DNA from: Thermoguttaceae bacterium
Lineage (GTDB): Bacteria; Planctomycetota; Planctomycetia; Pirellulales; Thermoguttaceae
Length of the DNA: 64,000 nt
Assembly (NCBI GenBank): GCA_017407125.1
Contig: JAFQXE010000047.1
Span: 62,001-126,000 of the forward strand
Direction: 5' to 3'
Below, piece by piece: positions 52,468 through 61,886 of this stretch; position 1 is the first letter of the stretch; every line of letters begins with the position of its first letter. The translations under genes were made by a program, and so were the position numbers. Below the pieces are notes generated by a model that saw only the letters and a program-made list of their open reading frames with translations, ran no database searches and was not told the DNA's origin.

Positions 52468-52946
52468 GCAGTAGGGAGTAGGGAGTAGGGAGTAGGGAGT
52501 AGGGAGTAGGGACGCAAGCGTGACATCTCGGGAGTGCGCTTGCGTCGGGGGAGTGCGGCGGCTTGACGCCGCCTTGTCCAATGACCCGCTAAAAACCTTG
52601 GATGAGCCCGGTTCGCGGGCGTTTCGCCCGCATAAGAAGCCTCACGCAAAGTTCGCGAAGTTCGCAAAGTAATTTTAAGCCGCAAAGATCGCAAAGGACG
52701 CAAAGTAATTAATTGGAGAACGCTTGCGGCGGAAGCCTCCGAAAACCTCTTTCGCAGGAAAGCTCGCTCGAATAACTGGATCGCGGCTGTATCAGCCGCC
52801 AAAAAAATCTCACGCGGAGGCGCGGAGACGCGGAGGAGTTCGCGTGCGCTTCGCCCCCCCGCGCCTACTGCCTACTGCCTACTGCCTATTGCCTACTGCC
52901 TACTGCCTATTGCCTACTGCCTACTGCCTATTGCCTACTGCCTAAT
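52461..52946. repeat. Large repeat block before PEP-CTERM gene 2
   Basis: AGGCAGT/AGGGAGT array with core GGACGCAAGCGTGAC (52461-52530), GGCGGCTTGACGCCGCC (52556-52573), GATGAGCCCGGTTCGCGGGC, AGTTCGCGAAGTTCGC (52645), AGCCGCAAAGATCGCAAAGG (52678), GGCTGTATCAGCCGCC, CACGCGGAGGCGCGGAGACG (52810), and twelve TGCCTAC/TGCCTAT units (52866-52946). The two arrays of this block are complementary in unit type. Confidence 0.8.
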
Positions 52947-52947
52947 T

Positions 52948-53136
52948 CCCCCATTTTCTCAAAATTTTTCACTTTTTTTCAAAATTTTTCCCATTTAGCG
53001 CTTCACGATTGCAAAAATGAGTGTATAATGTAATTAATGTAATAAAGCGATATTATTTTTGCGCCGGGACGTACCGTCGCAAAAGTCGTTTCAATAACCG
53101 TTTACCAGTTTTACCCACTAGAGAAGGAGTAAAATA
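52948..53136 (+). promoter_or_regulatory. Promoter and 5' leader of PEP-CTERM gene 2
   Basis: TATAAT at 53024-53029 starts 113 bases before the ATG, exactly as in gene 1. Shared elements: TTTTTCCCATTTA, GAGTGTATAATGT, GCGCCGGGACGTACCG, TCGTTTCAATAACCGT, and ACTAGAGAAGGAGTAAAATA. Conservation of an untranslated leader of this length suggests a shared regulatory role. Confidence 0.75.
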
Positions 53137-55616
53137 ATGGCTAACTCTAAAGACTGCTCATTCCTCCCCCCCCCCGCATTTTAACACGCGGAGTTTCTCT
53201 GTTAGCTTTTTTGGCTATCCTGTGCGTTGGCTCTTTCACTCAGGCACAAACTACTTATTCCGATACGGGTACTCCTAATCCAATACCAACGGGAAATATC
53301 ACTACAGACGCGATTTTTGACATTACAAATACCGCCACATATTCTAAAGTAATTTCTGGTTCTGGATACGTAACCAAAACCGGATCTGGAACGCTAACGT
53401 TTTCCGGCGCTAATACGTTTTCAGGAAATTTAACCATTTCTGGCGGAAAGTTGAATGCCTCTAGTGGAGCGAGCTTGGGTTCCAATTCGACAGGAAGAAC
53501 AGTAACTGTCGGTAACGGGGCAGAACTCGTCTTTACCGTTAATAACGTAATTACGAACGCTCATAATGATCAAAATGTAACGTATGTTTTGGACGGCGGA
53601 AGAATTTCTAATTCGGGAAGCGTTTATAATTACCTTCAGAATCTTACAGTAAAAGACGGTGCAACGATCTACGCAGCTAATGGCTTGTCTGACTGGAAAG
53701 CCTTTAAGCTTCATAATGTTAACGTTGTTCGCAACAGCGACGATTCCTCTGGAGCTGCCGTTGTTTTTTCTGCCAGTTCCAACGCTAACGCTACATTTGC
53801 TTTTGGAGCTAATAGCAGTACAATTCAAGAAGGAACTTCATCCTCGACAATCAACGTTGCAGAAATTACCAGCGCTAACGCGTCTGTTAACGACAACGTT
53901 TCCGACCTTGTAATTTCAGCCGTAATTGCAGATCCTTTATACGCTACCGGCTCTCCTTCAAAGGCAACAAAGATTGTAAAAACCGGCGCTGGTACGCTGG
54001 AAATATCAGGCTCTAATACGTTTACTGGACCGTTAGTCGTTGAAGAAGGGACTCTGAAAGTCTCTAAATCAACAAGTTTGGGCGCCAATTCAGCGGGAAA
54101 AACAATAACGGTTGGCAGCGGCGGAGAAATTGTCCTGGCTGTCAGTAACGTATTTACGGACGCTCATAACGATCAAAACGTAACATATATTTTGGACGGC
54201 GGAAGGATTTCGAATTCGGGAGCTGTTTATAATTACCTTCAAAACCTGACTCTCAAAGACGGAGCCAGCGTTTACGCGTCAGACGGTCATTCGCCATGGA
54301 ACGCCTACAAGTTCTTTAACGTCAGCGTTGAACGAAACAGCGATGGAACCGCTGGGGAGCCAGTTGTATTTTCTGCCGACATGAATAAAGAGCATGCAAC
54401 CTTTGCTTTCGGGGCGAAAAGTTCAGAAGCTGGAACAAAAACTGCGGTAATCTATGTTGAAGACATAACAAGTTCAAACGCCGCGGTTGTTGATAACGTT
54501 TCCGACCTTGTCATTTCAGGGATTATTGCGGATACGCTAACTAACAGCAACGGTACAACAGCGGCTGCCCCAATCGAAAAGACCGGAGCTGGCACTTTGG
54601 AATTTACTGCTACTAATACATACACCGGTACAACAACGATATCCGGCGGAACGCTCAAACTTTCTGGAGCCGGTACGTTGGGTACGGGCGATGTTACTAA
54701 TAGCGGAACGCTGGAATTTTACAATTCAACCGCGACTATTGCGCCTAATATTTCCGGCGCTGGCGATATTCTCGTTTCTGCTGGAACGGCGACCTTATCC
54801 GGGGCTGTTACCCAAACCGGCGGAGCTACTACGCTGGCAGATGGTACAACCTTGAATATTGGCAATGCTTCAACACTCTATAACCTCGCTGTGGTCGACG
54901 AAAATGCTTCCGCTACTTTGAATATAACTGGTAATTTAACGCTTAATAACAGCGATGAGTCAACGTTTATCGGGTCGATTACCGCTCAGAAAATCACAGT
55001 TAATACCGCAAACGACGTTGCTTTGAAACTTTACGCAGGCGCTAATAATAAAGTTACTGCTGACAGCTTGACGGTTTCTTCCGGCGAGTTGGATTTCAAA
55101 GGTTACTTTGCTGGCAATATTGAAGTTTTTAACGGCTCGGTTTTCTCGCCCGGCAATTCCATCGGGGAAGCCGACATTACTGGCAATATCACCTTTACAA
55201 GCGCGACCGCAGATTCAAACGGCGTTGCGTGGTTTGAGTTCGGCGAGTATGCCGACGGGGCAGAAGCAGGCGTAGATTACGACCTGTTTGTTATGCAAAG
55301 CAACGGTACTTTTACGGCTGACGACGGCGTGATTCTGCTGGACTTCGCAAATCACGACGCGGACAGCTGGGCGGCAGTGGGCAACGAATTCCAGTTGGTT
55401 TCCGGCGGCGGATTTGACGCCAATGTCGATTATAACCCGTGGCTGGGGAATATGACAGATTTGTTCAAATTGGAAGGTCGAACCGCTGACGGCTTGTATC
55501 TGATTGGCATTAAAGCCGCCCCTGAACCCGGTTCTGGCGTTCCTGAACCGTCAACGTGGGCGCTATTAGCGCTGGGCGTTGTCGTGTTATTTCTGCGTAA
55601 GCGAGTTAGGAATTAG
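53137..55616 (+). CDS. PEP-CTERM surface protein with autotransporter-associated repeats, frame broken at the poly-C tract (OFF)
   Basis: From the ATG at 53137, translation reads MANSKDCSFLPPPAF and stops at 53182 because the C tract has ten bases. With one more C it continues as FLPPPRILTRGVSLL into a signal peptide (LAFLAILCVGSFTQAQ) and about 800 further residues. These are Gly/Ser/Thr/Asn-rich strand repeats of the autotransporter-associated type (KTGSGTLTFSGANTFSGNLT; KTGAGTLEISGSNTFTGPLV), with two duplicated blocks of about 145 residues. The C-terminus is the PEP-CTERM signal VPEPSTWALLALG and an RKRVRN tail. The only in-frame start after the tract is a TTG at 53211, inside the signal peptide. 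Assembly error in the tract cannot be excluded. Confidence 0.88.
53166..53175 (+). repeat. Poly-C tract (10 C) in the PEP-CTERM gene 2 signal region
   Basis: Ten consecutive C, one fewer than at 38077-38087. The flanking bases (CATTCCT before, GCATTTTAACA after) match gene 1 closely. One extra C restores the reading frame. Confidence 0.9.
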
Positions 55617-56250
55617 GAGTGAGGAGTTAGAAGTTACGCTTAAATCGTAAAAGAATAAACGCTAAAGCGGGAGGAAACTCCCGCTTTTTTGTTGCAAGTT
55701 GCGCCTGCTTCTTTTTTAACACGAAATACACGAATGAAACGAAAAAGACGAAAGATTATTAAATATGGTTCATCCGACAAGTTGGTACTTTAGCTAAAAA
55801 GCGGGCATTTTGACCATTCAAAAGCTTTTTAAACACGAAATGCACGAAACACACGAAATGATTTTTATAATCTTATTTTTCGTGATTTTCGTGTTTTTCG
55901 TGTTTAAAATTTTCTTCGGCGGCTGAAACAGCCGCGATCCAGAGGTGCGGGGCGGTTGTTCTGCGAATGAGGTTGTCCGTTGTATCAGCAATGCGGCAGG
56001 GGACTGCCGCGTGCCGGCTCACCGTTGTGCGTACGCAGGACAAACGTTTTGTTCGCCTAACGGCGAATGCGTAATTTCGCTCCCGATGGTCGCTCCATTA
56101 CCGCCTTTCATTTCTTTGCGAACGTCCTCCGCATCTCCGCGGCTCCGCGTGAGATTTTACTGGCGCTTGCACATACCGTTTTGTTCGCCTGTCGGCGAAT
56201 GCGTAATTCCGCTCCCGATGGTCGCTCCATTACCGCCTTTCATTAATCGG
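55617..56250. repeat. Repeat-filled region after PEP-CTERM gene 2
   Basis: AGGAATT/AGGAGTG heptamers (55609-55640); two ACGAAAT-type palindromic arrays (55717-55760 and 55832-55908); GGTTCATCCGACAAGTTGG at 55767-55785; GGCGGCTGAAACAGCCGCGA (55918); GCGGCAGGGGACTGCCGCG (56000); CTCCGCATCTCCGCGGCTCC (56128); and two GGCGGTAA-family copies in tandem (56047-56112 and 56178-56245). Open frames in this stretch are translated repeat, not genes. Confidence 0.75.
55666..55690 (+). terminator. Rho-independent terminator of PEP-CTERM gene 2
   Basis: Stem AGCGGGAG (55666-55673), loop GAAA, CTCCCGCT (55678-55685), then six T. Identical in stem and loop to the terminator of gene 1. Confidence 0.85.
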
Positions 56251-56278
56251 CGAATCCGGCGTTAAATGGGTTCCCCTT

Positions 56279-56297
56279 TTCTGCCAAATTGGCAGAA
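56279..56297. promoter_or_regulatory. Perfect inverted repeat upstream of groES, possible operator
   Basis: TTCTGCCAA-A-TTGGCAGAA, nine-base arms with a one-base centre. It lies 82 bases upstream of the sigma-54-like site. No CIRCE element (TTAGCACTC type) is present in the region. Confidence 0.5.
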
Positions 56298-56379
56298 GGG
56301 AAAAGTCTAAGATTTCTGTTAATATTGGGTTTGCGTTAATATACGTTGGGATTGGGTCTTTTTTGTTGGCGAATACCGA

Positions 56380-56396
56380 TTGGCATAAAATTTGCA
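56380..56396 (+). promoter_or_regulatory. Candidate sigma-54 promoter upstream of groES
   Basis: TTGGCATAAAATTTGCA matches the -24/-12 pattern, with GG at 56382-56383 and GC at 56394-56395 separated by exactly ten bases. Two of the less conserved positions differ from consensus. The groES start is about 300 bases away, so the leader would be long or another promoter is used. Confidence 0.45.
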
Positions 56397-56505
56397 CTTT
56401 AAGGGGACAACGTTATTTTTGGCGCCAGATTGGCGCTGGGGACGAAATGTTGATTTCCCCCGTACAATGACTAATATTATTCCGGCAAGTCCGTACCTGA
56501 AAAGC

Positions 56506-56625
56506 TGTTAGCTATTAGCCGCTAGCTGTTAGCTTGGGATTTATAGTTCTTAGCGTTTAAAGCTGGAAGCTAAGATAGAAAAGCTAAAGGCTAGAAGCTA
56601 GGAGCTAGAGGCTCACTCGCAACTC
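56506..56625. repeat. AGCTGTTAGCTATTAG-type heptamer array
   Basis: Left units AGCTGTT/AGCTATT, centre TTGGGATTTATAGTTC, then AGCTGGA/AGCTAAG/AGCTAGA units, ending in GCAACTCAG. Closest to the array at 35828. It lies in the groES leader, after the candidate promoter. Confidence 0.7.
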
Positions 56626-56700
56626 AGGGCGCGCTGTTCGGAATACCAACTATCATATTACATAACCCATTTAACGCAAGTCTGTAAAGGAGTTTTAGAC

Positions 56701-57015
56701 ATGGCTAAAAAAGCAGCGGTAAAATCCATCGACCTTCAGCCTCTCGGAGAACATATTCTTGTCGAACGCGAAGACAGCAACACGGTAACCGCCGGCGGCA
56801 TCGTTCTGCCGGATTCCGCTAAAGAGAAACCGTCTCGCGGCGTCGTTCTGGCGGTTGGAAACGGCAAATTGCTCAAGGACGGCTCTCGTTCCACGTTCCA
56901 GGTTAAGCCGGGCGACCGCGTTCTGTTTACCTCGTACGCCGGCATCGACGTCAAAGGGTACGATCGCGACCTGCTTATCATGTTCGAGTCAGACGTTCTG
57001 GCGGTAATCGAATAA
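56701..57015 (+). CDS. groES: Co-chaperonin GroES
   Basis: 104 residues. GroES caps the GroEL cavity to fold proteins in the cytoplasm. Typical features: LQPLGEHILVEREDSNTVTA at the N-terminus, the mobile loop region GGIVLPDSAKEKPSRG, VLAVGNGKLL and VLFTSYAGIDV. Ribosome site AAAGGAG 8 bases before the ATG. groEL starts 101 bases after the stop, so the two form the usual operon, with an upstream inverted repeat and a candidate sigma-54 site. Confidence 0.97.
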   Translation: MAKKAAVKSIDLQPLGEHILVEREDSNTVTAGGIVLPDSAKEKPSRGVVLAVGNGKLLKDGSRSTFQVKPGDRVLFTSYAGIDVKGYDRDLLIMFESDVLAVIE

Positions 57016-57115
57016 TACGTTGTCTGCAATGGGCGTTTTCAGCGGGAGACGCGAGGACGCTCAACGCTCTCTAACTTCCCAATTTTAACAACAACACAAC
57101 AGGAGAACATATACA

Positions 57116-58738
57116 ATGGCAAAGATGATTGCGTTCAATCAGGAAGCGCGCGACGCAATGCGACGCGGCGTTGAAAAGTTGGCAAAAGCGGTTAAGGTTA
57201 CGCTCGGACCGCGAGGCCGCAACGTTATTATTCAGAAGAGCTTCGGCGCTCCGCTGGTAACCAAAGACGGCGTTACCGTCGCCAAGGAAATCGATCTGGA
57301 AGACGTCTACGAGAACATGGGCGCCAAGATGGTTCGCGAAGTCGCCTCTAAAACCAACGACGTTGCCGGCGACGGCACAACCACCGCTACCATTCTGGCG
57401 GAAGCCATTTTCAACGAAGGACTTAAAGCCGTCGTTTCCGGCGTCAATCCGCTTCAGCTTAAACGCGGTTTGGACAAAGCCGTAGACGACGTCGTCGCCA
57501 AGCTGTCGGAAATGTCCATCGCCATTAAAACGAAAAAAGAGATGTCTCAGGTTGGATCCATTGCCGCCAATAACGACAAGGAAATCGGAGACCTGCTGGC
57601 AGACGCCATGGAAAAGGTCGGCAAAGACGGCGTTATTACCGTCGATGAAGGCAAGTCCCTCAAAATGGACGTCGAATGGGTCGAAGGCATGCAGTTCGAT
57701 CGCGGATACCTGTCTCCGTACTTCGTTTCCGATCCTCAGAAGATGGTCTGCGAACTGGAAGACGCCTACGTTCTGATTTACGAAAAGAAGATCAGCAACA
57801 TCAAAGACATGCTCCCGGTTCTGGAAGCTGTCGTTCAGTCCGGCAAACCGTTGATGATCATTGCTGAAGACATCGACGGGGAAGCGCTGGCGACGCTGGT
57901 TATCAACCGTCTGCGCGGCACGTTCAAGGTCTGCGCTGTCAAGGCTCCCGGCTACGGCGATCGCCGCAAGGCCATGCTGGAAGACATTGCTATTCTGACC
58001 GGCGGAACGGCTATTTTTGAAAGCCTCGGCAAGACGCTCGAAAACGTTACTCTGGCTGACCTCGGCAGAGCCAAGAAGATTACTGTCGACAAAGACACCA
58101 CCACCATCATCGACGGCGCTGGCAAGTCGGCTGACATCAAGGCGAGAGTCGAACAGCTTCGCCGCGAAATCGAAAAGGCGACTTCCGATTACGACAAGGA
58201 AAAGCTCGAAGAACGACTGGCGAAACTGGTCGGCGGCGTTGCCAAAGTCAACGTTGGCGCGACTACCGAGTCCGAAATGAAACAGAAGAAGATGCGCGTC
58301 GAAGACGCCCTCAACGCGACCCGCGCAGCTGTCGAAGAAGGCATCCTGCCCGGCGGCGGCGTTGCTCTGGTTCGTGCGGCGAAAGCCTGCGCCCCTGACA
58401 AGAAGATGTCAGAAGACGAAAAGATCGGGTACAACATCATTCTTCGCGCCTGCAAGTCCCCGCTGACTCAAATTGCCGACAATGCTGGCCAGGACGGCGG
58501 AATCGTCTGCGAGAAGGTTTCAGAAACCGAAGGGAACAACGGCTACAACGCTGCCACCGGCGTTTACGAAGACCTCGTTGCCGCAGGCGTTATCGACCCG
58601 ACCAAGGTTACCCGCACCGCATTGCAGAACGCTGCGTCCGTTGCGTCCATGCTGCTCACCTCCGACGCTTTGATTGCTGAAAAGCCGAAGCCGGAAGCTC
58701 CCGCGCCCGCCGCGCCGGACATGGGCGGAATGTATTAA
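57116..58738 (+). CDS. groEL: Chaperonin GroEL
   Basis: 540 residues, the usual length. ATP-driven folding chamber of 14 subunits in the cytoplasm. Hallmarks: VTLGPRGRNVIIQKSFGAP, the nucleotide-binding AGDGTTTATILAEAI, apical EDIDGEALATLVINRLRG, and AAVEEGILPGGGVALVRA; the end is GGMY, with a short Pro/Ala-rich stretch (KPKPEAPAPAAP) before it in place of the usual long GGM repeat. Ribosome site ACAGGAG. A terminator follows at 58850. Confidence 0.98.
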   Translation: MAKMIAFNQEARDAMRRGVEKLAKAVKVTLGPRGRNVIIQKSFGAPLVTKDGVTVAKEIDLEDVYENMGAKMVREVASKTNDVAGDGTTTATILAEAIFNEGLKAVVSGVNPLQLKRGLDKAVDDVVAKLSEMSIAIKTKKEMSQVGSIAANNDKEIGDLLADAMEKVGKDGVITVDEGKSLKMDVEWVEGMQFDRGYLSPYFVSDPQKMVCELEDAYVLIYEKKISNIKDMLPVLEAVVQSGKPLMIIAEDIDGEALATLVINRLRGTFKVCAVKAPGYGDRRKAMLEDIAILTGGTAIFESLGKTLENVTLADLGRAKKITVDKDTTTIIDGAGKSADIKARVEQLRREIEKATSDYDKEKLEERLAKLVGGVAKVNVGATTESEMKQKKMRVEDALNATRAAVEEGILPGGGVALVRAAKACAPDKKMSEDEKIGYNIILRACKSPLTQIADNAGQDGGIVCEKVSETEGNNGYNAATGVYEDLVAAGVIDPTKVTRTALQNAASVASMLLTSDALIAEKPKPEAPAPAAPDMGGMY

Positions 58739-58849
58739 TCTGCGCCGCAAGGCGGTCAGAACGCTCTGTAACAACTGACCGCCTCTGAATTCTGTCGAGT
58801 TCCAAAGCGGATTGTATAAAACACACGCTTGGAGGAATGGAACTGTTAA

Positions 58850-58886
58850 TCCCGGGAGACGTCAAAATCTCCCGGGCAGTTTTTTA
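58850..58886 (+). terminator. Rho-independent terminator of groESL
   Basis: Stem CCCGGGAGA (58851-58859), loop of 8 bases, TCTCCCGGG (58868-58876), followed by CAG and six T. Confidence 0.85.
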
Positions 58887-59325
58887 AACGCGTCTTGTTG
58901 AGATTATGGGGACTCTGCCGGGGAGTAGACTACCACAGAGACTAACTTATCGGATAAGCCAACATTTTCTTAAAATATTTAATATATTGTATTGACAAAA
59001 TAATACAATCTGATAGATTATATATAAATTTGGTTTATTGATCAAAAAGAGTTTTTGCTCTAACAGTTTGGAACCGGCAATATCTTATACGTTATTTAGC
59101 GATAATTGCGTTCTTGTAAAACAGGGTGCGCGTATTACGTATATTTCAAAGCAAAGCAGAGCGATTTCGACTCTTCGTTCGGGAGTCGCTTAGAGTCTGT
59201 TTTTTGCAGGTTATTGCAGACTTCCGTATCGGGATAAGACAGACGCTTTCCATTTGCATTTCGTAACAATGGCAACGTCTTCAGCATTTTACTTTAATCT
59301 CTAACCCTTAAAGATAGCGCCTATC
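58887..59325. other. Non-coding region before the second SUMF1 gene
   Basis: AT-rich, no gene seen. TTGACA at 58992-58997 with a weak TAGATT or GATTAT 16-18 bases later may be a promoter, giving a leader of about 300 bases. A CGACTCTTCGTTCGGGAGTCG hairpin at 59168-59188 lies in that leader. Unlike other gaps, it holds no heptamer array. Confidence 0.4.
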
Positions 59326-61488
59326 ATGAAACAGCTTTCCTTCGTTTTCCTTTTCTGCGGATTGATTTTCACTGCGTCTTTTGTCGCTGCTCAAGATTTT
59401 ATGGGGGACGACCTCGACGACATTAATGATGTAGCCCTTATACCTCCAGAAATTCCTGAGAAGGAGGAACTTCTTGATTTATTTTATGAAGAGCACGGCT
59501 TAAAAGAGTTGGCTGATGATCAAATTTGGCCATTGAAAGAATTGGATCCTTCTTATTTCAAGGATAAGTTGATCGTTGCTTTCAACATGGGCAATTTAAC
59601 AATAGCGCTTCCGCCGTTTATTGATAAGCAGGAGAAAGCAGAGGCTCTCAAAGCGATGCAAATAATCCAAAACCTGAATAAATTGCAAAAACAGGGAACG
59701 GGTTCCGGTCAGTTTGTAATAATTGGTTTGAACAGTCTTGGAATTGGAACAGATGAGGTGAATTTCTTTAAACAGTGTCGTCCAATGTTTCCTGTGTATA
59801 AATATAGTATATTGGAAGAGAATGAAGTGTTTTGTATTTATGATTCTGAAGGACGTGCACTTCAATCTTTTAAAGATCCCAAATTGTTGTTACAAGCGCT
59901 TAAACGCTATGGTTCCGTAGTTGCAAACATAAAACGCATGAAGAGTTTGCCTGTTCAACACCCATTAGGCGATTTGAATCTGTCGATAAAAGAATATCAA
60001 ATACTATGTTTATTTGAACCTGGGAAACCGTGGAAGGTTTCGTATGAAAAACTCGAAAAAGAAATTGATAAAACAACCAATAGATCAAAAGTTGAATTTT
60101 TGACAAAAATCAAGAAAGCCCTTGACAAATATATGACGACGACCGTTCCAGAAGTTTGTCGAAGCGCTAAAACGAAACCGGTAGCCAACTATTACAAGTT
60201 GGTTTTACTTGGTAAATCCTTAAAGGGAATGGATGAAGAAGACATGGTTAACAAAGTGTTAACGCCTCTTCAGGCAGATAAAAACATTGCTGAATTAGCT
60301 AAACAAATAGATTTGATTAATAAATACAAGGAAACGACTGACAAGTCAAAAGTAAATAAAAAGAAGATTGAATCCTTTATTGCCTCGTTAAATCACCAGC
60401 TTCAAAATTCAACAACGGCTACAGTTAAAGTCGAAATAATAGAATATCTTGAAGAATTGATGAACATTCTTCCAGAAGCTGACGTCAATCCTGATGTCAG
60501 AAAGGAAATTCAAGCCACAAAAATTGCCGCGGAAAAAGAAATGCAAAATCGTGGTAATAATGCAGAATCTGAAGAAGCAATTGACGATAGCTCTTTATTG
60601 ATATCCAACAATTCGCGCAATAAAGCTGGCGACCGAATGATTAAAAGGATTAGAGGCGTAGAATTCGTTTTCCGCTACTGTCCGCCGGGAACGTTCATGA
60701 TGGGGTCTCCTGAGGACGAAGAGTATCGCGACGAAAAGGATGAAATTCTACACAAGGTAACCTTAACCAAAGGTTTTTGGATTCTGGAAACAGAGGTAAC
60801 TCAAAAACAGTGGAAAGCAATTCAGGGACAATATTACGGCGTCGCTAAAAATGCCGGCAAAGCAGCAGATAATTATCCTGTTATCAATTTATCGTGGAAA
60901 AGATGTCAGGAATTTTGTAAAAATTGTAAAAAGTTAGGACTGCCTGTTCAGCTTCCGACAGAAGCTCAATGGGAATACGCTTGCCGCGCCGGGAGCGTTT
61001 CATCGTATGCAGAAGGCTTGGAGGACGGGCAAGCCGGGGATATTGTATATGAAGGGGAGGATGCGGATAAAGAGTTGGCGACCTTGTTTAAAAGAGAACT
61101 AAACAATCTGAATATCTGGCCTGAAGACTTGAATGTGGATATGCCCGGCCGTATAAAATGTGACGAACTTTACGGGATGGCATTCGAAGATTTCTATTAT
61201 CCTGTTGGAAAAACAACGCCTAACAAATGGGGCATTTACGACATGCACGGCAACGCTTCGGAATGGTGTCTGGACTTGTATGTCCCTTACCATATCTATA
61301 ACGGAACGACAATAAATCCCGCCATTGTTCAACCCGATGATGAACTCATACCAAAAGACGTAGAGGTTTATACAGATAGACATGTAATTCGCGGCGGTCG
61401 ATCGGCAAATCGGTTTCATGGGAGTACCGCTGATTTCGAGACGGGCGAATTAAAAGGCGTTGGTTTTCGCATTGTGTTGGTTCCGTAA
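59326..61488 (+). CDS. Exported thioredoxin-like / SUMF1-domain protein
   Basis: 720 residues. Signal peptide MKQLSFVFLFCGLIFTASFV to about 22. Residues about 65-205 look like a thioredoxin fold without a CxxC motif (DKLIVAFNMGN, FVIIGLNS, PVYKYSILEENEVFCIYDSE). The middle (about 220-430) is helical. The SUMF1/FGE domain covers about 445-720: VEFVFRYCPPGTFMMGS, ETEVTQKQWKAI, LPTEAQWEYACRAGS, YDMHGNASEWC. Both FGE active-site cysteines are missing after RGG (RGGRSANRFHGS), so it is almost certainly not a formylglycine-generating enzyme. Its domain is closely related to the protein at 2213-3328. Function unknown. Confidence 0.85.
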   Translation: MKQLSFVFLFCGLIFTASFVAAQDFMGDDLDDINDVALIPPEIPEKEELLDLFYEEHGLKELADDQIWPLKELDPSYFKDKLIVAFNMGNLTIALPPFIDKQEKAEALKAMQIIQNLNKLQKQGTGSGQFVIIGLNSLGIGTDEVNFFKQCRPMFPVYKYSILEENEVFCIYDSEGRALQSFKDPKLLLQALKRYGSVVANIKRMKSLPVQHPLGDLNLSIKEYQILCLFEPGKPWKVSYEKLEKEIDKTTNRSKVEFLTKIKKALDKYMTTTVPEVCRSAKTKPVANYYKLVLLGKSLKGMDEEDMVNKVLTPLQADKNIAELAKQIDLINKYKETTDKSKVNKKKIESFIASLNHQLQNSTTATVKVEIIEYLEELMNILPEADVNPDVRKEIQATKIAAEKEMQNRGNNAESEEAIDDSSLLISNNSRNKAGDRMIKRIRGVEFVFRYCPPGTFMMGSPEDEEYRDEKDEILHKVTLTKGFWILETEVTQKQWKAIQGQYYGVAKNAGKAADNYPVINLSWKRCQEFCKNCKKLGLPVQLPTEAQWEYACRAGSVSSYAEGLEDGQAGDIVYEGEDADKELATLFKRELNNLNIWPEDLNVDMPGRIKCDELYGMAFEDFYYPVGKTTPNKWGIYDMHGNASEWCLDLYVPYHIYNGTTINPAIVQPDDELIPKDVEVYTDRHVIRGGRSANRFHGSTADFETGELKGVGFRIVLVP

Positions 61489-61886
61489 AATAGTTCAGTA
61501 AAATAATAAATGAGGTTCGTCCGACAAGTTGGAGCTTAAGAGTTTAGATTATTGGCTATTTAGAAACTGTTAAGGTTCTATACGACTACCGCAGACGGGT
61601 GCGAACTCGTACGCTCGCACCCCTTGTCCAATTGGAAATCGACCCTGTCGGGCGCAGTTAAAGCAGTTAGCATCGTTGCCACATTCAGCCCATCTGCGTA
61701 TTCTGCGAGTAGTTTGCGGTTTCCGCATTCTTTTCTGTTCTCTCATGCAGCCAATAGATTTTGTCTATTTTGAGAAATCTTTGTAACATTTCACCCGGTT
61801 TTCTCGTATATATGTATTACCTGTCCGACGAGGTTTTGTTTCTGTCGGAAAGCTGTTTTTCCTGTTTTTCATGGAGAAGGAGAGAT
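61489..61886. repeat. Gap with dispersed repeats and shared leader
   Basis: GGTTCGTCCGACAAGTTGG at 61514-61532 (copies at 55767 and 63355); the inverted relative of the 4572 repeat at 61678-61744; and from about 61795 a leader (TTTTCTCGTATATATGTATT) that recurs before the next gene copy at about 62622. No gene seen. Confidence 0.6.

Noticed and set aside
52724..52945. Open frame with repeated LPTAYCL
   Set aside because: It is a translation of TGCCTAC heptamers in a non-coding array. It matters only as a source of the peptides seen in the in-frame insertions.
52861..52946. CRISPR-like appearance of the tandem arrays
   Set aside because: Units are 7 bases with no spacers and no cas genes are nearby; arms pair with complementary units instead.
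55945..56265. Open frame of about 106 codons
   Set aside because: It consists entirely of GGCGGTAA-family and CTCCGCG repeat DNA; the peptide repeats CSPxGECVI twice.
56250..56700. CIRCE operator for groESL
   Set aside because: No TTAGCACTC/GAGTGCTAA pair is present; the inverted repeat found is of a different sequence.
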